Made by a program: the position numbers and the translations under genes. A DNA stretch of 64,000 nt. Origin: Bdellovibrio bacteriovorus HD100 (GTDB lineage: Bacteria > Bdellovibrionota > Bdellovibrionia > Bdellovibrionales > Bdellovibrionaceae). The stretch lies in the NCBI RefSeq assembly GCF_000196175.1, contig NC_005363.1, positions 3,410,001-3,474,000 on the forward strand, in the 5' to 3' direction. Each line of letters begins with the position of its first letter. The stretch's first letter is position 1. Shown here in pieces: positions 14,690 to 23,469 of this stretch. The notes beneath the pieces were generated by a model. That model did not search any database, was not told where the DNA came from, and worked only from the letters and a program-made list of their open reading frames with translations.

Positions 14690-15982
14690 ATGTCATCTAA
14701 AAACAATTATAAGTTGCTAAAACTGCTCGTTTTTTCAGGAGCTTGCCTGGTAGGCCTTTATTCTCTGTTAGGTTTTACGTCCTCTGCGGACAGCCAAGAG
14801 GTTCAAGCTCACAAGAAAATCAAATCTCAACTTGAACAGCGCACTCAGCTTGCAAAAGCCATTGGTTCAAAAGTTCGCGCCAATGATCTGCCAGAGTCTC
14901 TTAAGATCCCATGGAATGGCGAAGAGCAGGCCGTGAAATTGAACTACACTATCGACGACACCCTTCAGCGCGAAGCCGACCGCCTGCTGAAGGCCTACAA
15001 ACCTGACTATGGCGCGGTCTTCATGATCGACGCAATGACCGGAGAAGTTCTGGTAATGTCGAGCTTCCAGCGTGACGATGCCGATGCTCCGAACCTGAAC
15101 CTGCAAGCGACCTTCCCGGCCGCTTCCGTCTTCAAGGTTGTCACGGCCACTGCGGCAGTTGATAAAGCCGGCGTCAGCCCCGAAAGCAAGATCCGCTACA
15201 ACGGCGGCGCTTACACTCTGTACAAGAAAAACGTTCTTTCTGACAAAGTGACCCGTTGGACCAACGTGATCACCCTGAAAGACGCCTTCGCCCGCTCGAT
15301 CAACACCGCTTTCGGTCGTCTGAGCATCGAAAACCTGCACCCGGAAGATTTGAACGAATACGCCAACCGCTTCATGTTCAATCAGGAAATCCCCGCAGAC
15401 TTCCCGGTTGAGATGGGTGTCGCTTACGTTCCACCAGGCAAAGGCTTTGAAATGGCCGAAGTGGCTTCCGGTTACAACAAAACCAACCGCATGAGCCCGG
15501 TTCAAGGCGCGATGATCGCCGCCGCTGTCGCCAACGACGGTCAGGTTGTGATCCCCTACCTTGTGCGCAACGTGACTGATGAAAAAGGCGAATCCCTGTA
15601 CGAGGGTTCAACTTTGAACAACGGCACCATCATGACCAAAGAATCCGCCGCCAAAGTGCGTGAGCTGATGGAAAGAACTGTTCTGGCAGGAACTTCCCGC
15701 CGTTCATTCCGCCCGATCACCAAAGACCGCAAATTCCGCGAAATCGAAATGGGCGGTAAAACCGGCCACCTGACTGGCGACAACCCACGTGGTCGCACGG
15801 ACTGGTTCGTGGGCTACGCCCAAGACGGCGAACGCAAGATCGCCGTTGCGGCCATCACCGTGAACAAGAAATTCTGGACGGTAAAGTCCGCGCACCTGGG
15901 TCAGTCCATGTTCCGCAAATACTTCGGCCCAGTGGTTTCGAACCAACCTAAAAACGGGCGCGTGGTTTCTTCCACCAAGTAG
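14690..15982 (+). CDS. Penicillin-binding transpeptidase, small class B type
   Basis: The enzyme cross-links peptidoglycan in the periplasm. The 430-residue product has an N-terminal signal anchor (about residues 8-28) and a transpeptidase domain with all three motifs: Ser146-x-x-Lys149 (ASVFK), Ser203-x-Asn205 (SIN) and Lys357-Thr-Gly (GGKTG). Only about 90 residues separate anchor and catalytic domain, so the usual dimerisation domain of PBP2/PBP3 is missing. It resembles PbpA-like enzymes more than FtsI or MrdA. It stands alone, without RodA/FtsW partners. A role in cell-wall remodelling is an inference. Confidence 0.9.
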   Translation: MSSKNNYKLLKLLVFSGACLVGLYSLLGFTSSADSQEVQAHKKIKSQLEQRTQLAKAIGSKVRANDLPESLKIPWNGEEQAVKLNYTIDDTLQREADRLLKAYKPDYGAVFMIDAMTGEVLVMSSFQRDDADAPNLNLQATFPAASVFKVVTATAAVDKAGVSPESKIRYNGGAYTLYKKNVLSDKVTRWTNVITLKDAFARSINTAFGRLSIENLHPEDLNEYANRFMFNQEIPADFPVEMGVAYVPPGKGFEMAEVASGYNKTNRMSPVQGAMIAAAVANDGQVVIPYLVRNVTDEKGESLYEGSTLNNGTIMTKESAAKVRELMERTVLAGTSRRSFRPITKDRKFREIEMGGKTGHLTGDNPRGRTDWFVGYAQDGERKIAVAAITVNKKFWTVKSAHLGQSMFRKYFGPVVSNQPKNGRVVSSTK

Positions 15983-16000
15983 CTCGCGAAGCGAGGCTGA

Positions 16001-16442
16001 GGCTTGGGAATAGCCTCTGCCGCTTCGGACAGTCCTCGCTCTACTTCTTCAACGCTGGCTTCCGCCGGCGTTTTTTGTTTTCGCTTGCGGAACTCGCGTC
16101 AGAGGCTATTCCCAAGCCGCATCCTCGAACGTGATTTTGTGCAAATAATATTTCAATTTCGATTGGTTCAGAAATGACGCGCGAGCGCGATGAGACTGCT
16201 TCGTTCGTTTGGGATTAAGTGCTTCTTCGTGCCGCTATACGCAGATGTCTTTGCTCTTGAATTAACTAGCGGGGCAAAGAGGGCAAGATAGATTCGAGGT
16301 TCGGAGGGGTTTGGCAGGGGGCTTTAGGCCCTTGACGCAAGTTCCGCAAGCGAACCCTAAATCCATGCGGTAGCCACAAAGACACCAACAAGAGCGAGGA
16401 CTGTCCGAAGCGGCAAGGGCCTAAAGCCTCCTGTCAAACCCC
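16001..16442. repeat. Mosaic of four nested long inverted repeats
   Basis: The stretch has no gene but holds four separate inverted-repeat pairs. A: 16001-16019 with 16100-16118 (19 of 19). B: 16019-16042 with 16391-16414 (24 of 24). C: 16080-16100 with 16334-16354 (20 of 21). D: 16306-16334 with 16414-16442 (about 27 of 29). Arms of neighbouring pairs abut: A meets B at 16019, C meets A' at 16100, D meets C' at 16334 and B' meets D' at 16414. This suggests repeated rounds of insertion or copying of the same modules. The single-copy middle (about 16119-16305) shows nothing I recognise. Confidence 0.85.
16051..16077 (+). terminator. Terminator inside the mosaic repeat, after the transpeptidase gene
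   Basis: AACGCTGGC (16051-16059) pairs with GCCGGCGTT (16064-16072), 9 bp with one G-U, followed by six T from 16071. Confidence 0.75.
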
Positions 16443-16451
16443 GGCGCAAAA

Positions 16452-17033
16452 CTAAGAGTCTTTCTTGTCCTCTTTGTCTTCGTGAGTGATTTCAAGAGGA
16501 GTGACATCAAGCACTTCGGCTTGGATTTCGCGTTCTTCTCTTACTTCTTCGAAGCCGCCGCCTTGATTTCTGAATTCGTAGTAGCGGAAGCCGTTGTTGG
16601 CTTGGCCGTTACCCATGCCGCCCATTCCGGCACCGAAGCCGAAAGGTCCGCCGCCGAAATTGAAGACTCTGGCAGAGCCTTGGGTCATTTTTTTGGCCAT
16701 GTAGGTTTTGAATCTCCAGACGGCCAAATGGCGAAGGCCTGGAAGGAACAGAATCACTGCGATGACTCGGGCGAAGAAACTTGGAATCAGGAACAGCAAA
16801 CCTGACAGGAACAAGGCACCGGAGTGAAGGATTTTATTTCCTGGCTGTTGCCCGCGCATCATGGAGGTTTGCAGACTCATCAAAGCCACGCGGCCCACGG
16901 TGGTCATGATCAGGAAGCCCAGCAGGCAGGGCAGCAAGTACAGGCCCAGCGTGTTCAGGAAACCCCACTCTTGCACGGCCAGGAAAAAGATCACCAGCTC
17001 GGCAACGATGAATGGAAATGGAATCATGATCAT
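16452..17033 (-). CDS. fxsA: FxsA-family inner-membrane protein
   Basis: The 193-residue protein shows the FxsA pattern: hydrophobic segments at about 5-20, 28-48, 70-85 and 88-103, with a conserved LRHLAVWRF-like end of the core. FxsA overproduction alleviates phage T7 exclusion by F plasmid in E. coli; its normal role is unknown. The tail (from about 120) is glycine-rich and then strongly acidic, longer than in E. coli. AAGGGG precedes the ATG. It lies 16 bases after exonuclease III in the same direction, so the two form an operon. Confidence 0.85.
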   Translation of the reverse strand: MIMIPFPFIVAELVIFFLAVQEWGFLNTLGLYLLPCLLGFLIMTTVGRVALMSLQTSMMRGQQPGNKILHSGALFLSGLLFLIPSFFARVIAVILFLPGLRHLAVWRFKTYMAKKMTQGSARVFNFGGGPFGFGAGMGGMGNGQANNGFRYYEFRNQGGGFEEVREEREIQAEVLDVTPLEITHEDKEDKKDS

Positions 17034-17049
17034 TTGTGGACCCCTTTTT

Positions 17050-17817
17050 CTAGATATCCAAAGTAGCTACGACCGGACAGTGGTCCGAGCCTTCGACTTG
17101 GTCGAGAATATCTGCTGAAGCCAGGTATTTCTCAAGGCCTTTTGAGACACAAATGTAGTCAATTCTCCAGCCGCGGTTTGAAATGCGCGCCATTTGGCGA
17201 TAATCCCACCAGGAGTAACGCTTTGCTTCGGACGGCTTGAAATAACGGAAGGTGTCGATGAAACCAAGGTCCACGAATGAATCAAACCAGGCACGCTCTT
17301 CAGGGAAGAAGCCGCTGACTTTGGACAGACGGACAGGATCATGGACATCGATGGCCTCGTGAGCCACGTTGTAATCCCCGACCACAACCACCTGACGTCC
17401 TGTCGCCAGCTTTTCTTTCAGATGATGATTCAGATCTTTCAGAAATTGTTGCTTAAAGTTGTGACGGACATCGCCAGAGCCGCCGTTCGGAAAATAGATG
17501 TTGTACAGATCAAAAGGACCATGATCGGAAATGATGATGCGCCCCTCAGATTCGTATTCTGAGATGCCCCAGCCGTATTCGACACTTTTTGGCTCTTCAT
17601 TCACAAATGTCGCAACTCCTGAATAGCCTTTTTTAACTGCTGAAGACCAGTAAGAATGATTCCAGGTGAGCTTCTTCAGTTCATTTTCCACCTGATCAAT
17701 GTGAGCTTTTGTCTCCTGAATACAGAAAATATCCGGCTTTTCCCTGTTCACAAAATCGAGAAGACCTTTCTTGTGACAAGCCCTAATTCCATTCACATTC
17801 CAAGAGATGATTTTCAC
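17050..17817 (-). CDS. xthA: Exodeoxyribonuclease III (apurinic/apyrimidinic endonuclease)
   Basis: The enzyme cuts at abasic sites and removes 3' blocks in base excision repair. The 255-residue product starts MKIISWNVNGIRA (Asn7) and has Glu35 (IQETK), the GDYNVAH block and the C-terminal SDHCPV with the catalytic His. I start at the GTG whose complement is 17815-17817 because AAGGAG lies just upstream; the longer frame adds a non-homologous N-terminus. It shares a short divergent region with the peroxiredoxin gene, so both could respond to oxidative stress. Confidence 0.95.
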   Translation of the reverse strand: MKIISWNVNGIRACHKKGLLDFVNREKPDIFCIQETKAHIDQVENELKKLTWNHSYWSSAVKKGYSGVATFVNEEPKSVEYGWGISEYESEGRIIISDHGPFDLYNIYFPNGGSGDVRHNFKQQFLKDLNHHLKEKLATGRQVVVVGDYNVAHEAIDVHDPVRLSKVSGFFPEERAWFDSFVDLGFIDTFRYFKPSEAKRYSWWDYRQMARISNRGWRIDYICVSKGLEKYLASADILDQVEGSDHCPVVATLDI

Positions 17818-17877
17818 AGTTTCTCCTTGAGTTTCCACACCATCAAAGGCATCAATTAATAGCAAGGAGACACTTCT

Positions 17878-18405
17878 ATGCCAATGATTAATCAACCCGC
17901 TCCGCACTTTGCAGCTCAGGCTGTATTTGACGGTGGCGAAGTTAAAGATATTTCACTGAACGACTTCAAAGGTAAATGGGTGGTTCTGTTCTTCTATCCA
18001 CTGGATTTCACTTTCGTATGCCCGACGGAACTGACGCAGTTCCGTGAACATCTGAAAGAATTCCAGAATGCTGGTGCCACTGTTATCGGCTGCAGTGTGG
18101 ATTCTGTTCATTCTCACAAACGCTGGTTGCGCGATGATCTGGGCAATCTGGGTTACCCGCTGATGGCCGATCTGACAAAACGTATTGCCCGTGATTACGG
18201 CGTGCTGTTTGAAGATCGTGGTATCGCAACTCGCGGCACTTTCATCATCGATCCGGATCAAAAAATCCAGTACATGGGCATCCACAATACATCTGTGGGT
18301 CGCGACGCCAAAGAAATCCTGCGTGTGCTTCAGGGATGCCAGACTGGCGAGCTTTGCCAGGCCGGCTGGAAAGCGGGCGATGAACACATCACCCCAATCA
18401 AGTAA
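17878..18405 (+). CDS. 2-Cys peroxiredoxin (AhpC/Prx1 type)
   Basis: The enzyme reduces hydrogen peroxide and organic peroxides using cysteine chemistry. The 175-residue protein has peroxidatic Cys48 (FVCPTEL) and resolving Cys160 (GELCQAGWK), with the typical PLDFTF and GTFIIDPDQKI segments. It is shorter than E. coli AhpC (187). AAGGAG precedes the ATG. A gene for an ATP-grasp-like protein starts two bases after its stop. Confidence 0.94.
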   Translation: MPMINQPAPHFAAQAVFDGGEVKDISLNDFKGKWVVLFFYPLDFTFVCPTELTQFREHLKEFQNAGATVIGCSVDSVHSHKRWLRDDLGNLGYPLMADLTKRIARDYGVLFEDRGIATRGTFIIDPDQKIQYMGIHNTSVGRDAKEILRVLQGCQTGELCQAGWKAGDEHITPIK

Positions 18406-18407
18406 CC

Positions 18408-19571
18408 ATGAATCAGAAGGCTGACTATATCCAGCAGCTTCGTTCTTCCTACAAGGGGCTTGAAAAAGAGCCCCTTGAGGACATCGTTTCTGAAAACCTG
18501 ATTTCACCGTTCACCGTGGCCCTGTCCCCGGACGTGATTCAGAAGGCGCAAAAGATCATTTCTATTTTGTACAAGATGCGCCAGCAGCCGTCTTACCTGC
18601 AGCACTATCAGTCTTTGATTGCCGAAAAAGGTCTGAAAGACCCGGGCAACAAATCCATTATGATGAGCTATGATTTTCACCTGGACGAGCATCAGAACCT
18701 GAAGCTCATCGAAGTGAACACCAACGCCGCCTTTCTGATTCTGGGTTATGAAATGTACCGCATGAAGGGCCATGCCCTTCCGGTTCCTGATTTCAGTCCG
18801 GAAGAAATCCGCCGCTCTATCGAAACTGAAATGGAGCTTCAAGGCAAAAAGGCCGGCCCTGGTTTCAAAGTGGCGATCACCGACGATGCGCCCTCTCAAC
18901 AAAGACTGTATGTCGAGTTTCTGGCTTACAACGAGCTGTTCAAATCCTTCGGCTGGGATTCCCGCATTGTCGATTATCGCGAGCTGTATAAAGACTTCCA
19001 TCCGGACTTTATCTACAACCGTCACACGGACTTTTTCCTGACCGAACCTTCAAGTTCGGCCTTGCGTGAAAAGTTCCTGAACCGCGATGTGTGCCTGTCG
19101 CCGAATCCGTTTGAATATCTGATGCTGGCTGATAAGCAGCGCCTGATTGACTGGGGCACACCCGGTTTCCTGGAAGCCCAGGGGCTTACTGGGGATGATC
19201 TTGATTTGATCCGCATCGCCGTACCGGAATCCTATGACATCAGCACGGAACGCGCCGATGAAATATGGGCCAATCGCAAAAAGTACTTCTTTAAACCAAA
19301 GAACGCCTTTGGCTCCAAGCAGTCCTACCGGGGCGGAACCATCAGTCGCAGCACCTATGATAAGATTGTGGGTCAGGATATGATTGCCCAGGAATACATG
19401 CCGGCTCCAGAACAGACTTTTGAAACACCAGAGGGCCCACAGGCCTTCAAGTACGATCTGCGCTGTTACGCCTATCAGGGCCGTATGCAGTTGGTTCTGG
19501 CCAGATTGTATCAGGGACAGGTCACAAATCTTCGCACCACTTATGGTGGCTTTGCGACGGTGAAGCTCTAG
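18408..19571 (+). CDS. Possible ATP-grasp-type protein cotranscribed with peroxiredoxin
   Basis: I do not recognise this 387-residue cytoplasmic protein with certainty. Several stretches resemble ATP-grasp enzymes: KLIEVNTNAAFL (about 104-115), YFFKPKNAFGSKQSYRGG (about 290-307, a nucleotide-loop-like region), MIAQEYMPAPE and FKYDLRCYAY (about 330-360), where metal ligands are usual. Such enzymes join carboxylates to amines. It starts two bases after the peroxiredoxin stop and has no own ribosome binding site, so translation is probably coupled. It converges on the response-regulator gene with a 4-base overlap. The link to peroxide defence is only by position. Confidence 0.5.
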   Translation: MNQKADYIQQLRSSYKGLEKEPLEDIVSENLISPFTVALSPDVIQKAQKIISILYKMRQQPSYLQHYQSLIAEKGLKDPGNKSIMMSYDFHLDEHQNLKLIEVNTNAAFLILGYEMYRMKGHALPVPDFSPEEIRRSIETEMELQGKKAGPGFKVAITDDAPSQQRLYVEFLAYNELFKSFGWDSRIVDYRELYKDFHPDFIYNRHTDFFLTEPSSSALREKFLNRDVCLSPNPFEYLMLADKQRLIDWGTPGFLEAQGLTGDDLDLIRIAVPESYDISTERADEIWANRKKYFFKPKNAFGSKQSYRGGTISRSTYDKIVGQDMIAQEYMPAPEQTFETPEGPQAFKYDLRCYAYQGRMQLVLARLYQGQVTNLRTTYGGFATVKL

Positions 19572-20257
19572 AATGTCTTTTTAGAGCGAATCCACAGTCG
19601 AAGGGGCGTCAGCTCTTTTTCCGTCAACCCCACAAAATGAACCTGAATGCGGTAGAAAGTTTCCGTCGCGGTTTTGGCTTCCTCACAGGCTGTAATCCTT
19701 AAGGGCAATTTGCTGATACCAATATCGTCATAAAGACTGCTGGAAATTCGCGTCACCATTCCTAAAGGCATCGGGATATTGGACTTGATCGTCATACCCA
19801 GCTCGGACACGGCCATGATGTCGGTCTTCGTCTCCCACTCGGCTTTTACATGCACCGGTGCTTCGACAAAGTGAGCGGTGTCCTTTTCACTTTTCGCCAG
19901 CAGGTTTTGAATCTTGGCAGAAAGCAATTCCGGATCCACCGGTTTCACCACATAGTCATTGGCACCGGACTCAATGCCTCTTTCGATGTCAGCCTTTTCA
20001 CGCTTCCCTGTCAGTAAAATCACCGGCAGCTGCGCCAGTTGCGGATTGCTGCGAACGGTGCGGATTAAAGCATAGCCCGTGGCCCCGCCGGGCATGATGG
20101 CGTCGGTGATCATCAGATCGAAATGTTCATTGGTCAGCTTATCCAACGCATCAATGGAATTGGTGCAGGCCGTGACCAGGTGGTTGTCCTTGATCAGCAG
20201 GGCCTCTAAAGTCAGCAACACACTTTTTTGATCATCCACGATCAGTATTTTAGCCAT
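19568..20257 (-). CDS. Response regulator with PilZ-like output domain
   Basis: Residues 1-118 are a receiver domain with Asp8, Asp9, phospho-acceptor Asp52 (MITDAIMP), Thr82 (LLTG) and Lys105 (VVKPVD). The C-terminal half (about 135-229) looks like a PilZ barrel (KAEWETKTDIMAVSELGMTIKSN, RISSSLYDDIGI) but lacks a clean RxxxR c-di-GMP site. It begins one base after the stop of the hybrid kinase gene and is almost surely cotranscribed with it, so that kinase is the likely phosphate donor. Confidence 0.85.
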   Translation of the reverse strand: MAKILIVDDQKSVLLTLEALLIKDNHLVTACTNSIDALDKLTNEHFDLMITDAIMPGGATGYALIRTVRSNPQLAQLPVILLTGKREKADIERGIESGANDYVVKPVDPELLSAKIQNLLAKSEKDTAHFVEAPVHVKAEWETKTDIMAVSELGMTIKSNIPMPLGMVTRISSSLYDDIGISKLPLRITACEEAKTATETFYRIQVHFVGLTEKELTPLRLWIRSKKTF

Positions 20258-20258
20258 C

Positions 20259-22775
20259 TTATGCCGCCCTCACTCTGGAGGAGTATGTCTTTAACTCCGA
20301 AAGACTTTCAAAAAACTTGCGTTCAGTTTGCTTCAGCAAAAACTCTGCTTCGGTGAAATCCTGCAGATCTTCCAGCTTCTGACAAAGCTCGGACACCTGT
20401 TTGGCCCCCAAAGTCGCCGCGCTGGATTTCAGAGCGTGCGCGGATTCAGAAACTTTTTCCAAATTCCGGCTTTCGATGCCCTCGCGGATTTCATGCAACA
20501 ACACAGGGCCGGATTGCTCCAGATCCTCGATCAGCACTTCCGTCAAACTGCGGTCGTGCGAAACTAGATCCTTCAGACTTTCCAAGGCTTTCAGATCCAG
20601 ATTTTTCTCGGACGGTTTCAACCAGCGATGCAAAGTCTCAATCAGTTTATGAAGCTCCAAAGGCTTCGTCAAAAAGTCGTCCATGCCCGCTTCATAGCAG
20701 CTCTTTCGTTCACCACTGGTGCCCTCGGCCGTGAGCGCCACCACGGGGGTTTTGCGGCCCAGGGTGTTTTCCAACAGACGAAGCTGCTTTGTCGCTTCAT
20801 AGCCATTTAAGACTGGCATCTGGCAGTCCATAAAGATCAGGTCATAAGATTTACTGCGGGCCTTTTCCAAAGCGATCTGACCATTGCCGGCGATTTCAAC
20901 TTTCAAACCCAGCTTGGTCAGATAACTTTCGGCCACCCGCTGATTGACGATCTGATCTTCAGCGACCAGCACGTGGCCTGAGAAAATCCTGGCAAAACGA
21001 ACCTCTGAACTTTGCGGCTGCACTTCCCCCGCGCATTCTTCAAGATTCACCATAAACCAGAAATTCGATCCCACACCCGGCACACTTTCAACACCGATGT
21101 CGCCACCCATCAGATCCACAAGCTGCTTGCAGATAGAAAGCCCCAGGCCGGTGCCGCCAAATTTCATTCCGGCTTTCGCTTGGAAGTATTTCTGGAACAA
21201 CGAGCGTTTTTCATGCTCTTGCAATCCCTGCCCGGTGTCCTTCACTTCAAACAACAATGCCGTTTTGCCGTCTTTGTCGCCGCGACTGGAAACTTCCAGA
21301 CGCACGAAACCTTTTTCGGTGAACTTCACCGCGTTCCCCATCAGATTCACCAGAATCTGGCGCAGACGTCCGGCATCGGCGCGGTAATGCCACAGGTTCT
21401 TGCCATCAAACCGGCACTCAAGGCCGATGTTCTTTTCCGCCACTGTGGGCTTGAACATTTCCAGCACGTCTTCCACCAGGAACTGTAAATCCAAAGGCTG
21501 GGGATCCAGACGGATCTTGCCTGCCTCGATTTTTGAATGATCCAAAAGATCATTGATCAGCATCAACAGGGATTCGGCCGAACGTTTGATATTTCCGACA
21601 TAGTCGGTTTGTTCCGGATTCAGATGTGTGTCCGCCAAAAGCGTCGTCATTCCGATCACACCATTCATGGGCGTGCGAATTTCGTGGCTCATCGCCGCCA
21701 GGAAGTCAGACTTTTTCTGAGACGCCTCCAAAGCCGCCTCCCGGGCGCGGATCCATTCCTGTTCGACCATCTTGCGACGGCTGATATCCTTAAACACAAT
21801 CAGGGCTCCGGATATGCCGCCATCAATGTCATTCAATGGACGGCTGGAAAGCGAGATATAAATGCCCTCGGGATGCTCGGAGTTTTGAACAAAGATTTCC
21901 AGATCATCCACGCGGTCCCCGCTGAGCGCACGGTACAGCGGCAGCTCTTTGCGTGTGAACGGACGGCCCTCAGCCTGATTAAAGAAACCCAACTGTTCTA
22001 CACTGGAATCGGTTGAAATTTCCTTGATCTTGGAGCCGATGATTCTTTGCGCGGCTGCATTGTAGTGGGTGAACCAGCCATTCTGATCCACAACGATCAG
22101 GGCCTCGCTCATGCTGTTCAGGATCGTATCCAGCAGAATAGATTTTCCTTGCAGGGCTTCCACGGCTTTGCGGGTTTCGTGCTGTTCTTTTCTTTGCAGA
22201 ACTCGGCTGGCAATGATCAACACAATCGCCGCACACAAACCCAGCAGGAAGTTCTGGCCTTCTTTGGTGGGTTTGAATTTGATCGCGGGCGCGGAAGCCG
22301 CCTGCATCTCGATGAGTTGATGACGAATCTGATAGCGAGTTTTATCCAGGGACTCTTCGGTCTGCGCCGGACGGCGCTGTGGAGTCATCACCTGGGTGTT
22401 GGCCGTTTCAATATGCGCCCGGATCAGATGCCCCAGCTTTACCGCCATGGCGTGCTCCCGGGGTTTGTTGCGCACCAGTTGCGACATTCTTGCCAGCTGC
22501 CCGTTCAAAGCGGTGATTTCGCTGTTATACGATTGCAGATCGGTGGGCTGACGGGACACCAGGAATCGGTCCTGTGCCGCTTCGGCACGCACCAGAATCT
22601 GCTCTGTTGTGCGAAGCACTTCGGTCATTTCATTGGAAGGTCTTTCGGAATACTGGCTCAGCTTTAAAAGCTCCGGACGCTGGAATGTGAGGAACCCCAG
22701 CCCGATTAATCCCATCAGACCGAATTCGACTCCAAAGCGAGTCAGCAGATTTTTAAGGAACGATGCTGAGCCCAT
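20259..22775 (-). CDS. Hybrid sensor histidine kinase (CHASE3-like, PAS, HisKA, HATPase, REC, Hpt)
   Basis: The 838-residue membrane kinase has two membrane segments (about 17-30 and 176-191) flanking an extracytoplasmic helical domain that resembles CHASE3. A PAS domain (210-335) follows, then HisKA with His364 (AMSHEIRTPMNG), an ATPase domain with the N box (NAVKFTEKG) and GTGLGLSIC, a receiver domain (FMDCQMPVLNG) and a C-terminal Hpt domain (AHALKSSAATLGA). It can therefore run an internal phosphorelay and pass phosphate to the response regulator encoded one base downstream. The signal is unknown. It is divergent from the gene at 22911. Confidence 0.95.
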   Translation of the reverse strand: MGSASFLKNLLTRFGVEFGLMGLIGLGFLTFQRPELLKLSQYSERPSNEMTEVLRTTEQILVRAEAAQDRFLVSRQPTDLQSYNSEITALNGQLARMSQLVRNKPREHAMAVKLGHLIRAHIETANTQVMTPQRRPAQTEESLDKTRYQIRHQLIEMQAASAPAIKFKPTKEGQNFLLGLCAAIVLIIASRVLQRKEQHETRKAVEALQGKSILLDTILNSMSEALIVVDQNGWFTHYNAAAQRIIGSKIKEISTDSSVEQLGFFNQAEGRPFTRKELPLYRALSGDRVDDLEIFVQNSEHPEGIYISLSSRPLNDIDGGISGALIVFKDISRRKMVEQEWIRAREAALEASQKKSDFLAAMSHEIRTPMNGVIGMTTLLADTHLNPEQTDYVGNIKRSAESLLMLINDLLDHSKIEAGKIRLDPQPLDLQFLVEDVLEMFKPTVAEKNIGLECRFDGKNLWHYRADAGRLRQILVNLMGNAVKFTEKGFVRLEVSSRGDKDGKTALLFEVKDTGQGLQEHEKRSLFQKYFQAKAGMKFGGTGLGLSICKQLVDLMGGDIGVESVPGVGSNFWFMVNLEECAGEVQPQSSEVRFARIFSGHVLVAEDQIVNQRVAESYLTKLGLKVEIAGNGQIALEKARSKSYDLIFMDCQMPVLNGYEATKQLRLLENTLGRKTPVVALTAEGTSGERKSCYEAGMDDFLTKPLELHKLIETLHRWLKPSEKNLDLKALESLKDLVSHDRSLTEVLIEDLEQSGPVLLHEIREGIESRNLEKVSESAHALKSSAATLGAKQVSELCQKLEDLQDFTEAEFLLKQTERKFFESLSELKTYSSRVRAA

Positions 22776-22910
22776 ATGTACTTATCGGCTTTTGGATCTC
22801 AGCATGAAGCGGAAATAAGAGCTGTCGAAACCTTTGGCAGTTTCACCAACATTTTCCCCGACCAAGAAAACTTCCCTGTGTTATCCTGTGAGCCGTACGA
22901 GGTGGTGGGT

Positions 22911-23447
22911 ATGCAATTGCAGGACGTCGTTTGGGAGTCCCTCAAAGGGGTCGGATTCGAACATCTGGTGCTTAAGAAAGCCGGAGAAAACATCTTCGCG
23001 GATTCTCTGTTGGTTTATCCCGATTCTTCCGGAAAACTTCAGCGTATCAAGTACAGCATCACCATGGATGATTCCTACAGTGTTCAGAACTTTCACGTGC
23101 AATCCCTGACCCATCCCAATCAAAAAGTCGGCGTGTCTGACCTGATCGATTCGCTGTTCGTCGATATTTTCCCGTCGCCGTTCACCAACACTTTGCCGAT
23201 TCAGTGGATGCGTTCGCAGTTTTTGCAGGTGTATGAGATTGAAGTGACCTGGGTCGATGCTTTGCAGTTTAAAACCAAAAAAGCCAGCCAGCGCTACACG
23301 GAGCTTAAAAACACCCCGGAACAAAGCGTTTACCGTTTTGAGTCCATCGACGCCAAAACAAAAGAGGTCCACTTCAGCGCGGACCTCACGGTCGATAAAG
23401 ACTGTCTGGTGCTGGAATACCCCGGCTATTTCCGTCGCCGTCTGTAA
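22911..23447 (+). CDS. Putative glycolipid-binding protein (PF06475-like)
   Basis: The 178-residue protein resembles the putative glycolipid-binding family: VVWESLKGVGFEHLVLKK near the start, KYSITMDDSYSVQNFHV in the middle, and LVLEYPGYFRRR at the end. A member from Pseudomonas was annotated as glycolipid-binding from its fold; the true role is unclear. I start at ATG 22911 because GAGGTGG precedes it and homology begins there; the open frame continues upstream to 22776 but overlaps the promoter region of the kinase gene. No signal peptide. Confidence 0.6.
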   Translation: MQLQDVVWESLKGVGFEHLVLKKAGENIFADSLLVYPDSSGKLQRIKYSITMDDSYSVQNFHVQSLTHPNQKVGVSDLIDSLFVDIFPSPFTNTLPIQWMRSQFLQVYEIEVTWVDALQFKTKKASQRYTELKNTPEQSVYRFESIDAKTKEVHFSADLTVDKDCLVLEYPGYFRRRL

Positions 23448-23469
23448 TCGCCCCACCAAAGCCCAGTGT

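Noticed and set aside
22776-22910. An upstream extension of the glycolipid-binding-like gene to 22776
   Set aside because: It has no ribosome binding site, overlaps the divergent kinase promoter and adds sequence without family resemblance.
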